From Alteromonas sp. BL110 (GTDB taxonomy: Bacteria; Pseudomonadota; Gammaproteobacteria; Enterobacterales; Alteromonadaceae), in the NCBI RefSeq assembly GCF_003443615.1, contig NZ_CP031967.1, positions 3,658,001 to 3,722,000 of the forward strand: 64,000 bases of DNA, read 5' to 3'. Of this stretch, positions 9,315 through 17,738 are shown piece by piece (the first letter of the stretch is position 1; each line of letters begins with the position of its first letter). The translations under genes were made by a program, and so were the position numbers. Below the pieces are notes generated by a model, which was given only the letters and a program-made list of their open reading frames with translations, did not search any database and was not told the origin of the DNA.

Positions 9315-9400
9315 AGGCAACGCCCAGTAAGGTACAGGTAATTAAGGTACAGGCAACTAAGGTAAAAAGAGCTAAGGCAAAGAGAGCTAAGCAACTAAGC
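9315..9400. repeat. Degenerate short tandem repeat
   Basis: The stretch between the DUF2945 gene and the end of the EamA gene contains decayed direct repeats. Units resemble TAAGGTACAGGYAAY, followed by AGCTAAGGCAAAGAG-like copies. There are two clear copies and several partial ones. It is non-coding as far as I can see and may reflect slippage. Confidence 0.45.
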
Positions 9401-9408
9401 TTGAAACC

Positions 9409-10311
9409 CTAAGAAAGCGTTTCAAGCTGCTTTTGTTTGGGCACTTGTTTTTGTGTAGCAGAACTTCCGGCGGTAGCTATGACCACTAAAGCTACTGCAA
9501 GCCACTGAGTCAGCGTAAGTGTTTCATCAATAATGATAAACGCTGCTACAGCTGCAACAGCAGGCTCTACACTCATCATTATGCTGAAAGTTTGTTTGGG
9601 CATATTGCGCATGGCACTCATTTCTAAAGTATAGGGAATAGCGGATGAGAAGATCCCTACGGCGCAGCCTATGAGGACCGCTTCTGATGATAACAAAGCA
9701 CTCCCTTGACTCACTATACCAATGGGGACCACACAGATGGCAGCTACCAACATACCTAAGGTAACCGTAATGCCGCCAGAGCCTTCATTGCCTGTTTTGT
9801 TACCGAATACAATGTAACCGGCCCAAAAAGCTCCCGCGGTTAGCGCTAACATTACGCCGATAGGATCTAGGCTTTCTGCTGACGCGCCGCCAATATCCGG
9901 AAGCAATAAACACACGCCAGCAACGGCTAAGATTGCCCACGCAAAATCACGTTTTTTTCTTGCACTAAAAAAGGCCACTGCTAGTGGACCTGTAAACTCA
10001 AGTGCAACGCCTATACCTAATGGAATACGTTCAATGGCAAGGTAGAAGATGATATTCATAGCCCCTAAACAGGTGCCATAAATAATAACGTTTCGCCATC
10101 CTCTTGCACTCAAGCTTGCTTTCCAAGGTCTGAAAATTACGGTCAACACAAGAGCTGCGAAGAATGCGCGAAGGGCGCTCGTACCTTCAGGCCCCACGAT
10201 AGGAAAGAGTTGTTTGGCAAATGATGCACCCGATTGAATAGTTATCATGGCCAAAAGCACTGCGAGTATGGCAAGTAAAAAACGTTGATTCACAATGTAT
10301 TGCTGCTTCAA
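9409..10311 (-). CDS. EamA-family (DMT superfamily) exporter, RhtA-like
   Basis: An inner-membrane transporter of 300 residues with about ten hydrophobic segments in two EamA repeats (about 10-140 and 150-290). The segment GTSALRAFFAALVL and the closing ISIMMSVEPAVAAVAAFIIIDETLT resemble RhtA/YddG-type amino acid or metabolite exporters; the motif EPAVAAV-x-E is typical for the second repeat. The substrate is not predictable. It is preceded by a separate minus-strand transcription unit (MBL and methyltransferase) that ends with a hairpin at 10390-10415, so it probably has its own promoter. Confidence 0.85.
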   Translation of the reverse strand: MKQQYIVNQRFLLAILAVLLAMITIQSGASFAKQLFPIVGPEGTSALRAFFAALVLTVIFRPWKASLSARGWRNVIIYGTCLGAMNIIFYLAIERIPLGIGVALEFTGPLAVAFFSARKKRDFAWAILAVAGVCLLLPDIGGASAESLDPIGVMLALTAGAFWAGYIVFGNKTGNEGSGGITVTLGMLVAAICVVPIGIVSQGSALLSSEAVLIGCAVGIFSSAIPYTLEMSAMRNMPKQTFSIMMSVEPAVAAVAAFIIIDETLTLTQWLAVALVVIATAGSSATQKQVPKQKQLETLS

Positions 10312-10389
10312 TGACGTAAAACAGAATTATATTTGTTCTGAAAGCGAAATGCGCGTTGATAAGAGTAAGTATTGAAAATAAACGTTCAA

Positions 10390-10415
10390 CAACTAGTGCC
10401 TACTGACACTAGTTG
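10390..10415 (-). terminator. Hairpin after the MBL gene
   Basis: A perfect nine-base inverted repeat CAACTAGTG/CACTAGTTG with an eight-base loop lies 31 bases past the stop of the minus-strand MBL gene. Read leftward it is followed by a T-rich stretch (TTGAACGTTTATTTTC). It is probably the transcription end of the methyltransferase-MBL pair. Confidence 0.6.
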
Positions 10416-10445
10416 ATTATGTACTCGTATCAATATTTCAAGTTG

Positions 10446-11795
10446 TTACAATTTGAAATAGGCCATTAGACTTCGTAACGTTGGGTCGAACTGGTCGGGA
10501 ACCCGTTCAATAGTCATGTGGTATTCAGCCACGTTCCAGAACGTTCCGCCTAAAAGCAGAGCGATAAGCACTTGGGTCGTCATCGAGAACACAATATAGG
10601 GTTTGTCTTTTGTAGGTTCAAAAATTGTGTCTATCTTAACTCGCTCACTGTCCATGCTTATCTTGGCGTAGATTGGGCTCTTTAACCCAGCTGGTAGCAT
10701 CTCTACTGGCTCAATATGCAAAAACACATCAGTGTCTGGGTACGTAGATAATTTCTCTTGAGCACGCCAAACGTTTGCTCTAGCTTTAAATAACAAGCTG
10801 TTAATGGGCATCATTAGCCCCTCAGGCCAAGCTATACTGTGAAGCTCGCAAGGGAAATTTTTAAGCGATTTTGCGTAATCTATCCTATCTTGCTGAGTAA
10901 AGTCTCTATCAAGAGCAAGTGGTGAGAGCGATGTTGAACGCGAAGATAAGTCGAGCACGTCTCCAGTTGATAACATAGCCAGTTTAGATTCTTCAAGTTT
11001 GTGCTGATGCCAAGCTGACTTTATTTCAGAGGGGCATGCTTGGTGTTGATACTGCGCATATTTATAACCTGTGCCACCTATCACAAAAGAGCCTGCTGCT
11101 GGAATGCTAAAATCGGCATCGATGATTTCAGCTAGCTGACAGAATTTCTTCAATCGAGATGACTTTAACTGCTCTACGCGAGCTTTTTTCTCATCATCAG
11201 AATAGTGAGAAAAAACGAAGGGGTAAATACTAGCACCACTATACGCAAGAATAGCAGCATCAAGCTTGCCGAACGTCGTTTTAATCTGCTCAGCGTGTCT
11301 TATTTGCATTGGATTATCAACGGCGAAAAACACGCTGTAGCCGTTTTTGTCCTCTAGATATATAGAAGAATCTACAGGTATGTTAGTTTCATTAACAATG
11401 TCATCGGACGACCCAGAGAATTCCTTTATGATCGTGACACTGTTTTCACCCAACTTCCAAGGTTCATCAAAGGAACATTCTTTTATATTGGTAAACCCTA
11501 ATTGCTGTAAAGCTAGACTAAGTGCGGGAGTGGGAAACTTGCCGATAAGTATCGGAATACCTTTATCAAAGTGGGAGAGCGTAAAAGGATTAAAGTGGTC
11601 ACCATGTATGTGGCTGATATATAAATAATCGGGCTTTAAATTAAGGTAGCGTTCTCGCTGCTTGCTATGAATAGGAGGATAATTAAATAGAAGTCCATGA
11701 TAAATACCGTCTTCATACCATGGGTCAGTAAGAACGGTAGTCCCATCACTGAAAGTAAACAAAAAGCTAGCATTGGTTACGTATTCAATCTTCAT
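10446..11795 (-). CDS. MBL-fold metallo-hydrolase, UlaG/CMAH-like
   Basis: A 449-residue cytosolic protein with an N-terminal metallo-beta-lactamase domain. The metal-binding motif HIHGDH is at residues 62-67 (H62, H64, D66, H67), preceded by LTDPWYEDG, which resembles UlaG-like hydrolases and the MBL part of CMP-sialic acid hydroxylase-type proteins. It lacks an evident Rieske cluster motif at the N-terminus, so hydroxylase activity is not implied. The second half (about 250-449) is a separate domain that I do not recognise. It lies eight bases downstream of a SAM methyltransferase, so the two very likely form an operon. The substrate is unknown; surface sugar or lipid chemistry is a guess from context. 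Confidence 0.75.
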   Translation of the reverse strand: MKIEYVTNASFLFTFSDGTTVLTDPWYEDGIYHGLLFNYPPIHSKQRERYLNLKPDYLYISHIHGDHFNPFTLSHFDKGIPILIGKFPTPALSLALQQLGFTNIKECSFDEPWKLGENSVTIIKEFSGSSDDIVNETNIPVDSSIYLEDKNGYSVFFAVDNPMQIRHAEQIKTTFGKLDAAILAYSGASIYPFVFSHYSDDEKKARVEQLKSSRLKKFCQLAEIIDADFSIPAAGSFVIGGTGYKYAQYQHQACPSEIKSAWHQHKLEESKLAMLSTGDVLDLSSRSTSLSPLALDRDFTQQDRIDYAKSLKNFPCELHSIAWPEGLMMPINSLLFKARANVWRAQEKLSTYPDTDVFLHIEPVEMLPAGLKSPIYAKISMDSERVKIDTIFEPTKDKPYIVFSMTTQVLIALLLGGTFWNVAEYHMTIERVPDQFDPTLRSLMAYFKL

Positions 11796-11803
11796 CGACA
11801 GTC

Positions 11804-12700
11804 CTAAGGCTTTCGAGCAATAACAATGGCTTCTCTACCCAAATTTAGGTTAGAAAAAGCCCGATATATATCTTGGCGTAAGTTGCTCAACCCTGCATTT
11901 TCCATGAACCATTCAAAATTAACCCTTTTAAGATGGCATTCGCGGCCGACGCTGGGTGTTTCGATATAGTTATCGCCCATTGTTAGGAATAGGTCCAGAG
12001 GAAAACTTGAAAAACGACTCACTGGCTTGAAACCGCATTTTTCTACAAGTTCTTCAAGTGAGTCGAAGTCAAAGTAATTCAAGTGATGTGGAACTGAAAC
12101 CCACCATGGCTTGTAGTCTTGCGTTTTTCTTAGGCCTTCTTGAAGTGGATTGAAGTCGTTGGGTACACCCACAACGAGTATTCCACCACTAGCAAGTTTG
12201 TCGTACGCTACTTTGATAAGCGAAAAGGGGTCAGGCACATGTTCAAGAATATTCCGCATGTGAACAACCTCAATATTTTTAGGAAGGTCATCTAGGTCCG
12301 CATCAAAACTACTATTGACGATAGACAGACCTTTTTCACGGCAATGTTTTGCCGCGATAGTGCTTATTTCTACACCAACAGAATTCCACCCTTCACCTTG
12401 AGCAGCTTCCAAAAAAAGCCCTGCACCGCATCCAATATCTACTAATGTATTGTTATCACTAGGCGAAACAAATTGTGCGATTTCACCGAGAACATCTCGA
12501 TAGCTCATAAGCCACCAATCTCGATCTCGCTCATAATAGTTTAGCCTATCGCGTTCACCGTCGTCATAGTGACTATCTCGATAAAGGTTTTCATTTTCTT
12601 GTTTGTCTGGAAGTGGCGTTACATGCTTGAATCTGCACGTTTTGCAATCGATAACATCATAACCATCGCCTGAAATAACGACGTTTCCTGAATGTGCCAT
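11804..12700 (-). CDS. SAM-dependent methyltransferase with N-terminal Cys pair
   Basis: A class I methyltransferase of 298 residues. The SAM-binding glycine loop LVDIGCGAGLFLEAA is near residues 87-101, followed by an acidic residue at the end of strand two (GVEIS) and HMRNILEHVPDP, typical of Methyltransf_11/23-type enzymes. The N-terminus has CKTCRFKHV (from Cys 19), the short Cys pair found in methyltransferases of cell-surface glycan pathways. The start at 12700 has AGGAC six bases upstream. It is translated just before the MBL protein, and a shared pathway is likely. The acceptor is unknown. Confidence 0.82.
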   Translation of the reverse strand: MAHSGNVVISGDGYDVIDCKTCRFKHVTPLPDKQENENLYRDSHYDDGERDRLNYYERDRDWWLMSYRDVLGEIAQFVSPSDNNTLVDIGCGAGLFLEAAQGEGWNSVGVEISTIAAKHCREKGLSIVNSSFDADLDDLPKNIEVVHMRNILEHVPDPFSLIKVAYDKLASGGILVVGVPNDFNPLQEGLRKTQDYKPWWVSVPHHLNYFDFDSLEELVEKCGFKPVSRFSSFPLDLFLTMGDNYIETPSVGRECHLKRVNFEWFMENAGLSNLRQDIYRAFSNLNLGREAIVIARKP

Positions 12701-12886
12701 GGCATGTCCTAAATTTGTTCTTTATGTTGTAAATCATTTGTCATTTTATCAAAAAATATTATCAAGAAACGTACCACTAAAAGCTAAACTTAGGTTAATG
12801 TATATTTAACCCTCTGAGCGGGTGTGATTTAACATTTACTTTTTCGCTTAAGTAAAAACAGCATGCATATTGAGTAGGAAGCAATA

Positions 12887-13336
12887 ATGGAAATACGGCG
12901 CCTTGCCAAACCGATAGACATTGGCGGTTTTTCGGTGGAAACGAACAACGAAGTCGAGTTTTCTCAAAACGGAAAGATTCCTGGGCTATGGCAACGCTTC
13001 GACAACACCATACCTGTAGATTATTTGGGCGGCGAGCGCGTGTATGGGGTGTACTTTAACTATGAGAGTGATCATGCTGGCAACTTTACAGTGCTTGCAG
13101 GCTATGATGGTAAGAAAGTGCCAGAAAATGCAGAAGTCGAAAACATCACGATTCCACAAGGAAAGTATCTCGTTTTTACTAAACAAGGGGAAATGCCGCA
13201 AATCGCTATTGATGCATGGACCGATGTTTGGAAATACTTTACCGAAGAAAACGCAGAGTATGAAAGGACATTCACGGTGGATTTTGAGCACTATGTAAAC
13301 GGCAATCACATTGATGTATACATAGCGATAAATTAG
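12887..13336 (+). CDS. GyrI-like/AraC effector-binding domain protein
   Basis: A 149-residue stand-alone ligand-binding domain of the GyrI-like (SHS2, Cass2-type) family. Visible features are the central GLWQRF, then YGVYFNYESDHAGNFTVLAGYD, and the closing AWTDVWKYFTE...DVYIAIN, the usual WxxIWxYF...hxIxIPI pattern of the family. Such proteins bind small, often cationic, molecules; some inhibit gyrase or act as effector sensors. No DNA-binding domain is attached here. It has its own AT-rich upstream region and converges with the DUF3500 operon. Confidence 0.78.
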   Translation: MEIRRLAKPIDIGGFSVETNNEVEFSQNGKIPGLWQRFDNTIPVDYLGGERVYGVYFNYESDHAGNFTVLAGYDGKKVPENAEVENITIPQGKYLVFTKQGEMPQIAIDAWTDVWKYFTEENAEYERTFTVDFEHYVNGNHIDVYIAIN

Positions 13337-13353
13337 CGACTAAGTGCTTTCGT

Positions 13354-13953
13354 TCAACTAGCCGGAGAGAGGACATGGACGGTCGGTTCGCCATTTACTT
13401 CACGGTAAATAAAGTCGGTGAGCTTTGTTTTACGGTTCTTCGCACTCTCAAAAAATACCGCTACTCTGTGGCTTCTTATCTCATGCATAATCGCATCATA
13501 ACGCAGTGCTAGCGGGAAAAAGTCGTGTTGAAGTGTTTCTATACCTAATGAAAATTGTGCTTCTACCCGTTTATAGTTTCCAACATGCTCATTAAATGCT
13601 TCAGTAAGTACAAGGGAGTGCAATGAGGGCGATAGGAATGCATATTGCGACTTGGCATTGCTGGGTTTAAGCTGAATATGGTGTCTGAAATACTGGTTTA
13701 ATTGTGACTTCTCGCGATTTGTTAAATCGGCGAGACTCGAAGCATGCTCGATGAAGTCTAGTTCCGGCGCTGCGATTATAAGCTCTTCTAGAGGGAAGCT
13801 TAGAGATAACGACGCTTTCGGACCTATATTCTTAAATACCAACTCACTGCCAGGTAAAGAATGGGCGCTGACGGAACATGCTAGGGCGGTAAAACAGCAT
13901 AAGAAAGCGCGCAGAAATAAGTGATAGGCTTTCAAGAAATATTGAATTGTCAC
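13354..13953 (-). CDS. Secreted small protein paired with DUF3500
   Basis: A 199-residue protein with a probable signal peptide (hydrophobic AFLCCFTALACSVSA, cleavage near residue 30). The mature part has SLSFPLEELIIAAPELD, which weakly recalls the extracytoplasmic domain that precedes HupE/UreJ-type membrane proteins, but no membrane segments follow. The GTG start at 13953 overlaps the DUF3500 stop codon, so the two are translationally coupled. The function is unknown. It belongs to a divergent envelope cluster with YHYH, MORN and SCO1-like genes. Confidence 0.7.
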   Translation of the reverse strand: MTIQYFLKAYHLFLRAFLCCFTALACSVSAHSLPGSELVFKNIGPKASLSLSFPLEELIIAAPELDFIEHASSLADLTNREKSQLNQYFRHHIQLKPSNAKSQYAFLSPSLHSLVLTEAFNEHVGNYKRVEAQFSLGIETLQHDFFPLALRYDAIMHEIRSHRVAVFFESAKNRKTKLTDFIYREVNGEPTVHVLSPAS

Positions 13954-15140
13954 TGGTCTTGCCCACCATAATCGGTTTGTCTGTCACGCCAAACTGAGTG
14001 AGGGTGGTTACCTGGTTTATTTGTAGACTTATTAGACTGCATTGAGAATTCTATCCATAGGGCAGGGCCGTGAACGCGCACATAATCATCCTCAGAATTC
14101 AGCGCCGTCGTACCAGAAAAGCCAATAACCATACTATCAAAGTCATTCGAGTATTTCTCCATGTACTCTTTAGCCTCGGTTTCATGGATATCTCCGACAT
14201 AGGTATAAATGGCTTCTTTTAATAAGGTGACTTGTGCCTGAGATAAAGCGGATACCGCTAACCCCTCTTGAATATCAGGAATAGCGTCATCAGCCTGCGG
14301 GCCAGCGATAATATCTCTGTAAGTCCCTTTTAACGTAGCTTTTTCTTGCTGATCGTTAGTGAGTGAAGTCAGCAATTTTGCAAACGCATCGCGTTCTTGT
14401 AAAAGCGGTTTATTTTCACGTCCGTTCATTTCAAATGAGGGAAAGGGTTCAATTCCTCGGAAAGACGGCGTTGCGCTTATAAGCTTTCCGTTATCATAAG
14501 TATTTGAAAAGGCGAAATGGTGACCACCATAATATAACTCCCACAGCCCATCTTTAGTCGGCTCACCTAAAAAAGCGAGCTTACCGTTGTAGGATGAATA
14601 CGCCGCCTTATAGTCAGTGCTAATAGTGCCGATGTAGTCATCGGCATTAAGGGTTTGCACCATCTCATCAAAACCTTCATCCATGGTTTCGCTAGCGGCC
14701 TCTTTCAAAATCGCTTTAACAATACCCCTTTGTTCGATGGAGAGTTCACCAAGAAATATCCCGGGGCGCTCGGGAAAAGCTCCGGCTGGTAGATTACTCC
14801 AGCTTTTCGCTTGTTCCACGGAATATTCAGTTTGTACGTGGGATAACGCGTCTTCAGATAATGTTGATTTTAGTAGCGAGGTAAGACATATCAGCGATGT
14901 AATATGGTCATTATTCTCACACTCTTTTGTTGAAGTGGGAACACTAATATCGCCCATAAGCGTACTTGTATCGCCCATTCGAGCTTTTATGGCCAAGGTC
15001 TCAGGTGTGTCAGGACGAGGAGGCGGTGGACCGTCAGGGTGTGGGCCTTTTGGATGGTCCTGAGAAAATGCATTAGGCGACAAAGCAATGACGATAGCAA
15101 GTATAGCGCTAGTGAGTTTACATCGATTAGTAGTATTCAT
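13950..15140 (-). CDS. DUF3500-domain secreted protein
   Basis: A secreted protein of about 396 residues: an N-terminal signal (ILAIVIALSPNAFS), then a His/Pro-rich linker with HPKGPHPDGPPPPRPD, then the DUF3500 domain with HFAFSNTYDNGKLISATPSF and a C-terminal NHPHSVWRD motif. DUF3500 has no settled biochemistry that I know. The ATG at 15140 is preferred over TTG at 15146; AGGGA lies upstream. The His-rich tail suggests metal contact, which fits a SCO1-like gene across the divergent promoter, but this is inference. It overlaps the next gene by four bases. Confidence 0.82.
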   Translation of the reverse strand: MNTTNRCKLTSAILAIVIALSPNAFSQDHPKGPHPDGPPPPRPDTPETLAIKARMGDTSTLMGDISVPTSTKECENNDHITSLICLTSLLKSTLSEDALSHVQTEYSVEQAKSWSNLPAGAFPERPGIFLGELSIEQRGIVKAILKEAASETMDEGFDEMVQTLNADDYIGTISTDYKAAYSSYNGKLAFLGEPTKDGLWELYYGGHHFAFSNTYDNGKLISATPSFRGIEPFPSFEMNGRENKPLLQERDAFAKLLTSLTNDQQEKATLKGTYRDIIAGPQADDAIPDIQEGLAVSALSQAQVTLLKEAIYTYVGDIHETEAKEYMEKYSNDFDSMVIGFSGTTALNSEDDYVRVHGPALWIEFSMQSNKSTNKPGNHPHSVWRDRQTDYGGQDQ

Positions 15141-15444
15141 GTGCAAATTTTCCCTGCTTCGATATTGCGGCTTAAATATTTAAATCGTTTATTGAAGATA
15201 TTTAGCCTACTTACTATTCCATCGACAACAATATGGATCAACGCCGACCACTTCGTGACTCTAACGTTGTGTTTAACCCTGCAGTTTGAAGTTCTTGGCT
15301 ATAAATCATGATAAGGAGTGTCATTGAGTTTTAGCGTCGCTATTTTCATCATTATTTGTGCGCTTTCTGCACATTCTCTGCACAAACTTTCAGTATCTTA
15401 GAGTGACAAACTAATAAAATTTACAGTTGCTGAGGTAGTCAGTT

Positions 15445-16329
15445 ATGCAAAAGCCTATTTTCCTGGCGCGTCCATTAATCACGATGGCATTGGTTGGGGC
15501 GCTCGCCGCTTGCGGGGGCACCGACGACGATAGTTTGTTTGTCGATGCCGATTCATCTACAGACAGCGGGGCAGATTCAGGCAATACGGGTAATACAGGT
15601 ACCGATAGTACTGCTGACGCGTGCGATAATCCGGCAACAACTTTACCCGCCATTTTCCTAGAATTTAACGCGTCACCAAATGTGACTGCTGTACTTTCCT
15701 CAGACGGTTGTACTGTAACAGTTGAAGCAAATGGTAAGCCTAACCACACTTCTTCCTACTGGGACTCAGGGAATGAAAGCGGCCTTTATGTAGAGCCTGA
15801 AGACGCAGATTTATTTGACCAACAGCGCTCACCTGGTGATATTGAGGACTATATAAATTTGTTTCAACTTACGGTACCCGTAAACCCTGAGTTAGCGGAT
15901 TCCTCTTCTGCTACCCCATTAGGTGCAATAGGTATTGCGACCAGTGGTGCGCCTATTTTTAATGACTCTGAAGGTAACGGTGATGTTTCGCTAGGTGTAA
16001 TTCAAGGTTTTGATAGAAACGGGGCACATACAGGCCCACAAACCTATCATTATCACCTTGAACCTAAAGCCATTACTTATGACGACGACAGCTTGGTAGG
16101 TATTATGTCCGACGGCTTCTTTATTTATGGTAGACGTTGTTATTCAAGCGCCGACTATCCCACCGATCTCGATGCATCAAATGGCCATGAGGGTATCACT
16201 CAATTTACCGACCCGGCAAATGAGGACGGCGAGTATCATTACCATGTCTCAGCAGAGCAATACCTAAACGGCGATTATTACCTTATTTTTCCAGGCGATT
16301 TTCAGGGTACGCCAAACGGAGTGAATTAA
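15445..16329 (+). CDS. YHYH-domain lipoprotein
   Basis: A 294-residue envelope lipoprotein. The N-terminal signal ends in the lipobox LAAC followed by GG, then an Asp/Ser/Gly/Thr linker (residues about 30-65). The YHYH motif that names the family is at residues 201-204, and a second one (Y264 H265 Y266 H267) follows near the C-terminus. The His/Tyr motifs suggest metal binding, but the family has no proven activity that I know. It heads the rightward arm of a divergent cluster: a MORN-type protein follows after 12 bases and a SCO1-like protein overlaps that. Confidence 0.85.
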   Translation: MQKPIFLARPLITMALVGALAACGGTDDDSLFVDADSSTDSGADSGNTGNTGTDSTADACDNPATTLPAIFLEFNASPNVTAVLSSDGCTVTVEANGKPNHTSSYWDSGNESGLYVEPEDADLFDQQRSPGDIEDYINLFQLTVPVNPELADSSSATPLGAIGIATSGAPIFNDSEGNGDVSLGVIQGFDRNGAHTGPQTYHYHLEPKAITYDDDSLVGIMSDGFFIYGRRCYSSADYPTDLDASNGHEGITQFTDPANEDGEYHYHVSAEQYLNGDYYLIFPGDFQGTPNGVN

Positions 16330-16341
16330 GCAGCGCTTTTT

Positions 16342-16947
16342 ATGAAGTATTTAATCGCTTTAATCATAGGGGGGGTTGTATTAAGCGCGGTCGTGTCTTT
16401 AAAGGCCTTTTTTCATGGGAACGAATTGCAGCCTGTATCCAATAGCGACATTACGATAAGTCGAGAAGGTCTTCGTACATTCCAAGGAAAGCCTTTTACT
16501 GGAGAAGTTGTCACACGATACCCCGACGGTGCTATTGGAGCTCGTGAGCAGTTTAAAAACGGTCGACGCCACGGTGAAACCAAGAAATGGTTTAGCAATG
16601 GTGTACTTGCGTTTCGCGCTACATTTAACGATGCAAAGCGGGAAGGGGAAGCAATAAGCTGGTGGGCCAACGGCATTTTACGTTCCAAGCGATATTTTGA
16701 AAACGGAAAGGTTGAAGGTGTTGCTATGGAATGGTATCGCAGTGGCGAAAAGTTCAAGCGTTTTAACTTCAAGAGAGGGCAGCCAAACGGGCTACAGCAA
16801 GCGTGGCGTCAAAACGGCAAGCTCTTTAGTAATTTTGAATACAAAAATGGTCGAATATTCGGCTTAAGAAAAGCAAATAACTGTGTTGGATTAGAAGATG
16901 AAGAAATTTCTATTGATTACTATCGCCTGCAATCTGCTGGTCTGTAG
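16342..16947 (+). CDS. MORN/YwqK-type repeat protein
   Basis: A 201-residue protein with an N-terminal membrane anchor (LIALIIGGVVLSAVVSLKAFF) and about six repeats of the form G-x-x-x-x-W-x-x-N-G-x-L-x-x-x-x-x-F-x-x-G-K (for example GEAISWWANGILRSKRYFENGK). This matches the MORN_2/YwqK family. In annotation pipelines such proteins are often called antitoxin YwqK-like, but no toxin is present here. It is coupled to its neighbours: 12 bases after the YHYH gene, and its last 50 bases overlap the start of the SCO1-like gene. Confidence 0.8.
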   Translation: MKYLIALIIGGVVLSAVVSLKAFFHGNELQPVSNSDITISREGLRTFQGKPFTGEVVTRYPDGAIGAREQFKNGRRHGETKKWFSNGVLAFRATFNDAKREGEAISWWANGILRSKRYFENGKVEGVAMEWYRSGEKFKRFNFKRGQPNGLQQAWRQNGKLFSNFEYKNGRIFGLRKANNCVGLEDEEISIDYYRLQSAGL

Positions 16948-17584
16948 CGGTTTTTCCCAAGCTGAAAAGCCCGACGTATTGACCGAAAAGAACAACAGCG
17001 CCAATGTTGAAGAGTTGCCATACTACCAAGATGCCTCATTTTCGCCTTATTGGTTATCAGAGGGTGAAGTAGACTTAACCTCTTTTCACAGTATTCCAGC
17101 CTTTAGCTTTACCGACCAAAGCGGTAACACAATTAGTGACAAGGATCTCGACAACAAAATTTACGTCGCGGGTTTTTTCTTCAGCACGTGCCCAGGTATT
17201 TGCCCCACAGTGCGTTCGAAACTTATACGAGTACAAGAAACGTTTAAAGGAAATGATAACGTAAGAATAGTTCAGCATTCGATAAGACCTTCAACAGATA
17301 CTATCGAAGTGCTGCAAGCCTATGCCAATAAAAACAAAATAAATAACGAGCAGTGGTATTTGCTAACCGGCGACAAAGACGAAATTTATACTATTGCAAA
17401 ACAAGCTTACTTCGCCAGTGAAGACCTAGGAAACGTACAAAAGAACAAAGACTTTTTGCATACAGAAAGCCTGTTACTTATCGATAAAAACAAACACATT
17501 CGAGGAATATACAATGGTTTGAATGCCGCCTCCGTTCAGTACCTGATAAAAGACATCAAGACACTGCAGAAAGAGAAGTCGTAA
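16898..17584 (+). CDS. SCO1/SenC-family thioredoxin-like copper protein
   Basis: A 228-residue periplasmic protein with signal peptide (LLITIACNLLVCSGFSQA) and a SCO1 fold. The copper/thiol motif CPGIC has Cys at residues 98 and 102, and the third ligand His is at 188 (FLHTESL). These three residues are the SCO copper-binding set. SCO proteins deliver copper to or reduce the CuA site of cytochrome oxidase, but no oxidase gene lies nearby. Its partners here are YHYH, MORN-type and DUF3500 proteins, so it may serve another metal or thiol task. The start overlaps the previous gene by 50 bases. Confidence 0.88.
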   Translation: MKKFLLITIACNLLVCSGFSQAEKPDVLTEKNNSANVEELPYYQDASFSPYWLSEGEVDLTSFHSIPAFSFTDQSGNTISDKDLDNKIYVAGFFFSTCPGICPTVRSKLIRVQETFKGNDNVRIVQHSIRPSTDTIEVLQAYANKNKINNEQWYLLTGDKDEIYTIAKQAYFASEDLGNVQKNKDFLHTESLLLIDKNKHIRGIYNGLNAASVQYLIKDIKTLQKEKS

Positions 17585-17689
17585 AGGATTAGTCAGAAAT
17601 TATCATGTCGGCACTGAAGATAGAGGTATGATGAGTTTTATAATATTCCTAATTCTGCTGCTTACTCATGTAAAGCAAAGCTCAAATAA

Positions 17690-17714
17690 AAAACCGGCGA
17701 AAAACGCCGGTTTT
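17690..17714. terminator. Strong bidirectional terminator
   Basis: A perfect stem CCGGCG/CGCCGG with loop AAAAA, flanked by A-run and T-run so that the pairing extends to AAAA/TTTT. It lies between the convergent SCO1-like gene and TonB receptor gene and can stop transcription from both sides. Confidence 0.88.
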
Positions 17715-17738
17715 AGAGTTTACGTACTTAATCGTAAA

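Noticed and set aside
14683..15311. Two plus-strand ORFs opposite DUF3500 and its promoter
   Set aside because: Antisense shadows; the DUF3500 frame has a signal peptide and domain match.
16342..16947. Toxin-antitoxin assignment for the YwqK-like protein
   Set aside because: No toxin gene is adjacent; it is embedded in an envelope cluster.
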